NCBI GenBank assembly: GCA_964559135.1
Contig: CAZLGG010000078.1
Span: 1 to 18,174 of the forward strand
Origin: DRQF01 sp964559135
Lineage (GTDB): Bacteria; Planctomycetota; GCA-002687715; DRQF01
Reading direction: 5' to 3'
Length of the DNA: 18,174 nt
Under the pieces are notes generated by a model. The model saw only the letters and a program-made list of their open reading frames with translations. It was not told the DNA's origin and made no database searches. Position 1 is the stretch's first letter. Each line of letters opens with the position of its first letter. Shown piece by piece: positions 14,567 to 18,174 of this stretch. The position numbers and the translations under genes are program-made.

Positions 14567-15979
14567 GTGGTCTTCACCTCCTACTCATTCCTTTTCCTCT
14601 TTCTCCCGGCGGTGCTGCTCGTCTACTACGCCGTGGTGCGGCGCCAGAACCTCCGCCTCGTCGTCCTGCTGCTGGCGAGCTACCTCTTCTATGCCTGGCC
14701 CGATTGGCGGTTCTTGGGGCTCATCCTCTTCTCCACGGTCCTCGATCTCACCTGCGCCGGACTGATGACCGAATCCGCGGGCCGACGGCGGAGAAAACTC
14801 CTTCTCCTCGTCTCCCTCGCCGGCAACCTGGGTCTCCTCGGGTGGTTCAAGTACCGCAACTTCTTCGTGGAGAGCCTGAACGGGTTGCTCACGCCCCTGG
14901 GCATGGATGCCCTTTCCCCCATTCGTCCCGAGATCCTCCTGCCCATCGGCATCAGCTTCTACACTTTTCAGTCGATGAGCTACACCATCGACGTGTACCG
15001 CGGTGAGGCGAAGCCACTTCCCTGGCGCCAGGCCCACGGGTTCCTCACCTACGTGGCGCTTTTCCCTCAGCTCGTGGCCGGCCCCATCGTGCGGTTCAAG
15101 GAACTCGCCGATCAGCTCTTCCAGCGCGAGCATTCCTGGGACAAGATCACCCAGGGGCTTTTTCTCTTCATGTTGGGGTTCGTGAAGAAAACGCTCCTCG
15201 CGAACGACCTGGCCTATTTTCCCCGCGCGCTCTTCGGGGGCGAGCACGCCGGATTCCTGGATGCCTGGACCGGCCTCACAAGTTACACCCTCCAGATCTA
15301 TTTCGACTTCTCCGGCTACTCCGACATGGCGATCGGCTTGGGCCTCCTCTTCGGGTTCACCTTCCCCGTCAACTTCAACTCGCCGTACAAGTCGGAGAGC
15401 ATCACGGACTTCTGGCGGCGGTGGCACATCTCCTTGTCCAGTTGGTTGAGGGACTATCTCTACATTCCGCTGGGAGGGAACCGAGGCGGAGGGCTGAAAA
15501 CGGCGCGCAATCTGCTTCTCACCATGCTCTTGGGAGGACTGTGGCACGGGGCTGCCTGGACCTACGTCCTGTGGGGCGCGTGGCACGGTCTTTGGCTGGG
15601 ATTCGAACGCTGGATCGGCAAGCGCTCCCCCCTGTTTTTCCTGCCGAGGATCACGCGACGCGCGGCAACGTTTCTCATCGTGACCTTGGGTTGGTTGCTC
15701 TTCGAGGCGAGGAGTCTCGGCCAGGTGCGAACTCTCGGAAGGAGCCTTCTCGCCTGGAATGACGGTAAGCCTTTCCTTCTGGGCACGCCGAAGGACCCGA
15801 GTCTCGGCTTGTTTGTCCTCGTCCTCGGACTCCTCATCGCCTGGTTTGCCCCCAACAGTCAAACCCTTGCCGCGAAGATCACACCCATGAAGGCGGCGCT
15901 GGTGTTCATCGCCTTCATCTTCGGCGTGGCGCACATGCTGCAGATGGGCTTCAATCCTTTCATCTACTATCGGTTCTGA
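14567..15979 (+). CDS. MBOAT-family O-acyltransferase, AlgI-like
   Basis: This encodes 470 residues. GTG 14567 gives the typical family N-terminus (VFTSYSFLFLFLPAVLLVYY); the frame is open back to 14468, but that part is proline-rich and unlike protein. About ten membrane spans are visible. Hallmarks are ILLPIGISFYTFQSMSYTID, LFPQLVAGPIVRF, YFDFSGYSDMAIGLGLLFGF, FWRRWHISLSSWLRDYLYIP and the catalytic His region GGLWHGAAWTYVLWGAWHG. AlgI-type proteins pass acetyl groups across the inner membrane to a periplasmic partner, which then acetylates an exported polysaccharide. That partner type is encoded 4 bp downstream. No alginate or cellulose synthase lies nearby, so the glycan is unknown. Confidence 0.93.
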   Translation: MVFTSYSFLFLFLPAVLLVYYAVVRRQNLRLVVLLLASYLFYAWPDWRFLGLILFSTVLDLTCAGLMTESAGRRRRKLLLLVSLAGNLGLLGWFKYRNFFVESLNGLLTPLGMDALSPIRPEILLPIGISFYTFQSMSYTIDVYRGEAKPLPWRQAHGFLTYVALFPQLVAGPIVRFKELADQLFQREHSWDKITQGLFLFMLGFVKKTLLANDLAYFPRALFGGEHAGFLDAWTGLTSYTLQIYFDFSGYSDMAIGLGLLFGFTFPVNFNSPYKSESITDFWRRWHISLSSWLRDYLYIPLGGNRGGGLKTARNLLLTMLLGGLWHGAAWTYVLWGAWHGLWLGFERWIGKRSPLFFLPRITRRAATFLIVTLGWLLFEARSLGQVRTLGRSLLAWNDGKPFLLGTPKDPSLGLFVLVLGLLIAWFAPNSQTLAAKITPMKAALVFIAFIFGVAHMLQMGFNPFIYYRF

Positions 15980-15983
15980 GGAC

Positions 15984-17048
15984 ATGCCCCGACTTCGATC
16001 ACTCCACGTTCTCCTCGCCCTGGCCTTCTTCGGCTTCCTCATCGGCGTGCCGATCTACGACGCGTCGCACGGGGTCTACGGAGACTTCCTGCGCATCGAA
16101 CGGCATCGCAAGCCCGGCGAGGGGAGGGGCACGATCGGCGAACGCTTCAATAACTATGTGGAGAAGAAGTCCCAGGTCCTCCTCGACACCCGCGGATCCT
16201 GGAACGCGATGACGCTCACGCTGTTCCATCGCACGCCCGGTTTCGTCGTGCCCGGTCGAGAGAACTGGTTGTTCGCCGAGTGGGCCCTCCTCGACCTCGA
16301 TCCGGGGAGAACGGAGAGGGAGAAAAACAAACTCGTCGAACTGCTCGAGGCCGGCCAACGGCTGGCGACCCTAGGTCACGCCCGCTACATCTGCCTCGTC
16401 ATGCCCTCCAAGTGGCGCATTGCGCCCGAGTTCCTCCCCCGCATGCGGCTCACCCCGGCACGCCGCGGCGTCTACAAGGACATCCTCCGCCTACTCCGCG
16501 ACATCGACGTCGAGACCCTGGACGTGGAGGCTCTGCTTCTCGACGCCGCGAACCGTCACCCCGAGCCCTGGCTCTTCCCGCCCGCGGACACCCATCTGTC
16601 CCGTCGCGGCGTGGCCGAGGTGCTCCGACGGGGTTTGCTACCCCTTCTCGGCATCGACGAAGACCTGGTGCGAAAGCGCTTCGAGGCCATCCCCGCCGAG
16701 GAGATCACCGAGTTCGGCAACCTGGCCAAGTTGCTCAGTCTCGATCCTGAAGGCCTCGTTGGCCGGCGGTATCTGCATACCGAACCGGCATTGCCCACAC
16801 CCCCTCCGTTCAGCGCTCCGGGCGCGGACATCCTCGTCCTCGGCAACTCATACACCTGGTATCACGACCGGCTCTTCCCCCGCCTCCTCCAGGCTCTCAC
16901 AGGCCGCACCGTCGATGACCGTTACGCCGGTGGCCGCCTCGGCCAAGGCGGCCTCCCTCGACTGCTCGCCGAACTCCGCACCTCTCCCCCGCAAGTCATC
17001 CTCTCCCTCCTCGACGAACACATCTTCGCCGCCCCCCGCCGCCCTTGA
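15984..17048 (+). CDS. AlgJ/AlgX-like periplasmic O-acetyltransferase (SGNH-type)
   Basis: This encodes 354 residues from ATG 15984, with GAGGA overlapping the MBOAT stop (TGAGGACATG), so it is coupled. The N-terminal hydrophobic segment (LHVLLALAFFGFLIGVPIY) is an uncleaved anchor or signal, leaving the domain in the periplasm. Family features are RENWLFAEW (92-100), VMPSKWRIAPEF, PADTHLSRRG (Asp202, His204) and LGNSYTWYHD (Ser289). Asp-x-His well ahead of Ser is the order seen in AlgX and AlgJ. The nucleophile block reads GNSY rather than the commoner GDSF. With the MBOAT protein it would transfer acetyl to an exported polysaccharide. It converges with the gene at 17090; no terminator is visible in the 41-bp gap. 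Confidence 0.85.
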   Translation: MPRLRSLHVLLALAFFGFLIGVPIYDASHGVYGDFLRIERHRKPGEGRGTIGERFNNYVEKKSQVLLDTRGSWNAMTLTLFHRTPGFVVPGRENWLFAEWALLDLDPGRTEREKNKLVELLEAGQRLATLGHARYICLVMPSKWRIAPEFLPRMRLTPARRGVYKDILRLLRDIDVETLDVEALLLDAANRHPEPWLFPPADTHLSRRGVAEVLRRGLLPLLGIDEDLVRKRFEAIPAEEITEFGNLAKLLSLDPEGLVGRRYLHTEPALPTPPPFSAPGADILVLGNSYTWYHDRLFPRLLQALTGRTVDDRYAGGRLGQGGLPRLLAELRTSPPQVILSLLDEHIFAAPRRP

Positions 17049-17089
17049 GCGAAGGCGCGCCTCATCGACAAATCCGGGCTGCGGTCGGT

Positions 17090-17713
17090 TCAGCGGAAGA
17101 GGATGACGACGGCGTTGGAAAGCGAAGTCTGGAAGGTGGCCGTAGGGTCGAAGACGACGTACTGCAACGAGAGCGCCGTCCCGCCCGGGAAGACGCCGCC
17201 CAGGAACGTGAGGTCCACGTTGCCGTTGGCGTCGGTGAGGAAAACACCGGGCACGATAGCGGGGACGGGCGCCAGAAAACCGCCGAGGAAGGGCGTGGGA
17301 TTCACCATGGTGCTCAGCACCATGACGGCGGCCACACCCGCGGGCGCGTTGGAAAGGCGGAAGAGTGCGTCTTCGCCGGGAGCCAAGCCGCCCAAGGCCC
17401 CCAGACAGGGCGCGCTCGCGGCGCCGGTGGCCTTGTCGATCGTCCACGTCTCGCCCGTCGTTCCGTCACAGGCGGCGTTCGTGGAACCGATGAGAGTGCC
17501 CGTGAAGGGTTCGATCGCGAATGCGTTCATGCCCCGGACCGGGAATCCACCCACCACGCCGAAGGACTGGGCCACTGCGCCCGCAGCGAGGTCGATGCCG
17601 AGGAGTTGGGTTTGGGTCCCCATCTGAGGATTGAGCCCCAACAACTCTTGGGCGGCGAGAGGAACGGACACGAGGGCCAGAATGAAAAGGCACGCGAAGG
17701 CTTTGCGGATCAT
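17090..17713 (-). CDS. Small secreted protein with planctomycete-like C-terminal domain
   Basis: This encodes 207 residues. ATG 17713 is preferred over the GTG two codons earlier, because the AGGAG site is 8 bases from the ATG but only 2 from the GTG. The signal peptide is clear (MIRKAFACLFILALVSVPLAAQ, cleavage probably near AAA/AQ). The middle resembles beta-propeller-type strands that describe a log or summary value (TQLLGIDLAAGAVAQSFGVV, AIEPFTGTLIG, ETWTIDKATG). The end (VFLTDANGNVDLTFLGGVFP, then SLQYVVFDPTATFQTSLSNA) resembles a small beta domain I associate with many exported planctomycete proteins. Two cysteines could form a disulphide. Function unknown; periplasmic or extracellular. 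Confidence 0.82.
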   Translation of the reverse strand: MIRKAFACLFILALVSVPLAAQELLGLNPQMGTQTQLLGIDLAAGAVAQSFGVVGGFPVRGMNAFAIEPFTGTLIGSTNAACDGTTGETWTIDKATGAASAPCLGALGGLAPGEDALFRLSNAPAGVAAVMVLSTMVNPTPFLGGFLAPVPAIVPGVFLTDANGNVDLTFLGGVFPGGTALSLQYVVFDPTATFQTSLSNAVVILFR

Positions 17714-18145
17714 CTTCACATCTCCTTCCGGTGGGGGCGCGACCGACCTCTATCCCAACCGGAATCGGACGGGGTGGGCGGCGAGCGACCATGAATCACA
17801 GGAGAAGGAGGGAGGATCGACCAGGACCTCGGGGATGCCCGGTCGTCTCCCGATCGAAGGGCGGGGGTCAACGCCAGACGGACTGGAACCAGCAAGCACA
17901 ACGGGCCCAGTCGGCCAACGAAGAATGCCCCTCCGCCCGTCGGCCATCCCGTGTCGTCGCTTGGGGCACCCCATGATGTATCGAGCGATCTCTTCATCAC
18001 ACCGAGGCGGATCAACGGCGAACGCGATCCTCACCAGACATCTCTAAGAAAGAATCTCTCCATGCCTCAGAAAGTCCTTGACTTTTCGGCATGAAAGAGC
18101 TACCTGAAGAATTGTCAATTTTGACTTTTGCCAAGGAGACTTGTC
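17714..18145 (+). other. Gene-poor region between divergent genes
   Basis: These 432 bp hold no convincing coding sequence: open frames on both strands are Arg/Pro/Ser-rich shadows without ribosome sites. The left part is GC-rich; the last 110 bp are distinctly AT-richer, as expected for a promoter region of the gene starting at 18146. The left end carries the ribosome site of the secreted-protein gene (minus strand, 17722-17726). No RNA gene is recognised. Confidence 0.6.
18078..18129 (+). promoter_or_regulatory. Repeated TTGACTTTT and GTCAA-TT-TTGAC operator-like site
   Basis: TTGACTTTT occurs at 18078-18086 and 18121-18129. The second copy forms part of an inverted repeat, GTCAA (18114-18118), TT, TTGAC (18121-18125), eight bases before the ribosome site of the gene at 18146. 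The first copy could be a -35, but the expected -10 position (TACCTG, 18101-18106) is poor. A repressor site over the ribosome-site region is possible. Confidence 0.35.
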
Positions 18146-18174
18146 ATGCAAGCATGCCATCCCTCGCGCCTCGC
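18146..18174 (+). CDS. Start of a new gene, truncated by window edge
   Basis: AAGGAG (18133-18138) stands 7 bases before ATG 18146, and the frame stays open to the window end, giving MQACHPSRL. The AT-rich upstream with repeats fits a promoter region. Too short to identify. Confidence 0.5.

Noticed and set aside
14585..16042. A 485-codon minus-strand open frame opposite the MBOAT gene.
   Set aside because: Highly charged low-complexity translation, antisense to a clear membrane protein.
1..18174. Whole-window look for tRNA, rRNA, CRISPR arrays, IS ends, prophage or defence genes.
   Set aside because: No spaced repeat array, cloverleaf, transposase, integrase, nuclease or toxin motif was seen by eye; covariance-model searches were not possible here.

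Overview
The window is GC-rich, densely coding bacterial chromosome. I see no rRNA, tRNA, CRISPR array, transposase or phage gene. Several features point to a diderm lineage, perhaps Planctomycetota or a PVC relative: a serine palmitoyltransferase next to a bacterial ceramide-synthase-type acyltransferase, a very long GreA resembling the chlamydial form, an alginate-type O-acetylation pair, and a small secreted protein whose C-terminal end resembles those of many planctomycete exported proteins. This taxonomic placement is inference only.

Layout. 3-230 is the 3' end of an unidentified gene. 399-1304 is a secreted beta-rich protein and 1568-2125 a small basic exported protein. 2244-2942 (minus) is a helical TPR-like protein; a strong minus-strand intrinsic terminator lies further downstream, inside the 3' end of the 1568-2125 gene. 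Divergent from it, 3025-4680 encodes an exported YtcJ-type amidohydrolase. A minus-strand run follows; in its transcription order it is an extended SDR (8598-7558), two family-2 glycosyltransferases (7507-6518 and 6436-5579) and a PP2C phosphatase (5499-4726).

A 165-bp divergent control region (8599-8763) separates the SDR from a plus-strand run: serine palmitoyltransferase (8764-9957), GNAT-type acyltransferase (9977-11137), long GreA (11186-13477) and TerC/Alx membrane protein (13474-14433, overlapping greA by 4 bp). A likely leaderless promoter then drives an MBOAT acyltransferase (14567-15979) and its AlgJ/AlgX-like partner (15984-17048). A small secreted protein (17090-17713, minus) and a gene-poor control region end the window, with the first codons of a new gene at 18146.

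How the genes fit together. The centre reads as an envelope-lipid locus. Spt makes 3-ketosphinganine, the GNAT protein would N-acylate it, and the divergent SDR is a good candidate for the ceramide reductase. The glycosyltransferases may decorate the product or another glycan. The MBOAT/SGNH pair probably O-acetylates an exported polysaccharide. The link from the SDR and glycosyltransferases to ceramide rests on context, not on diagnostic residues.
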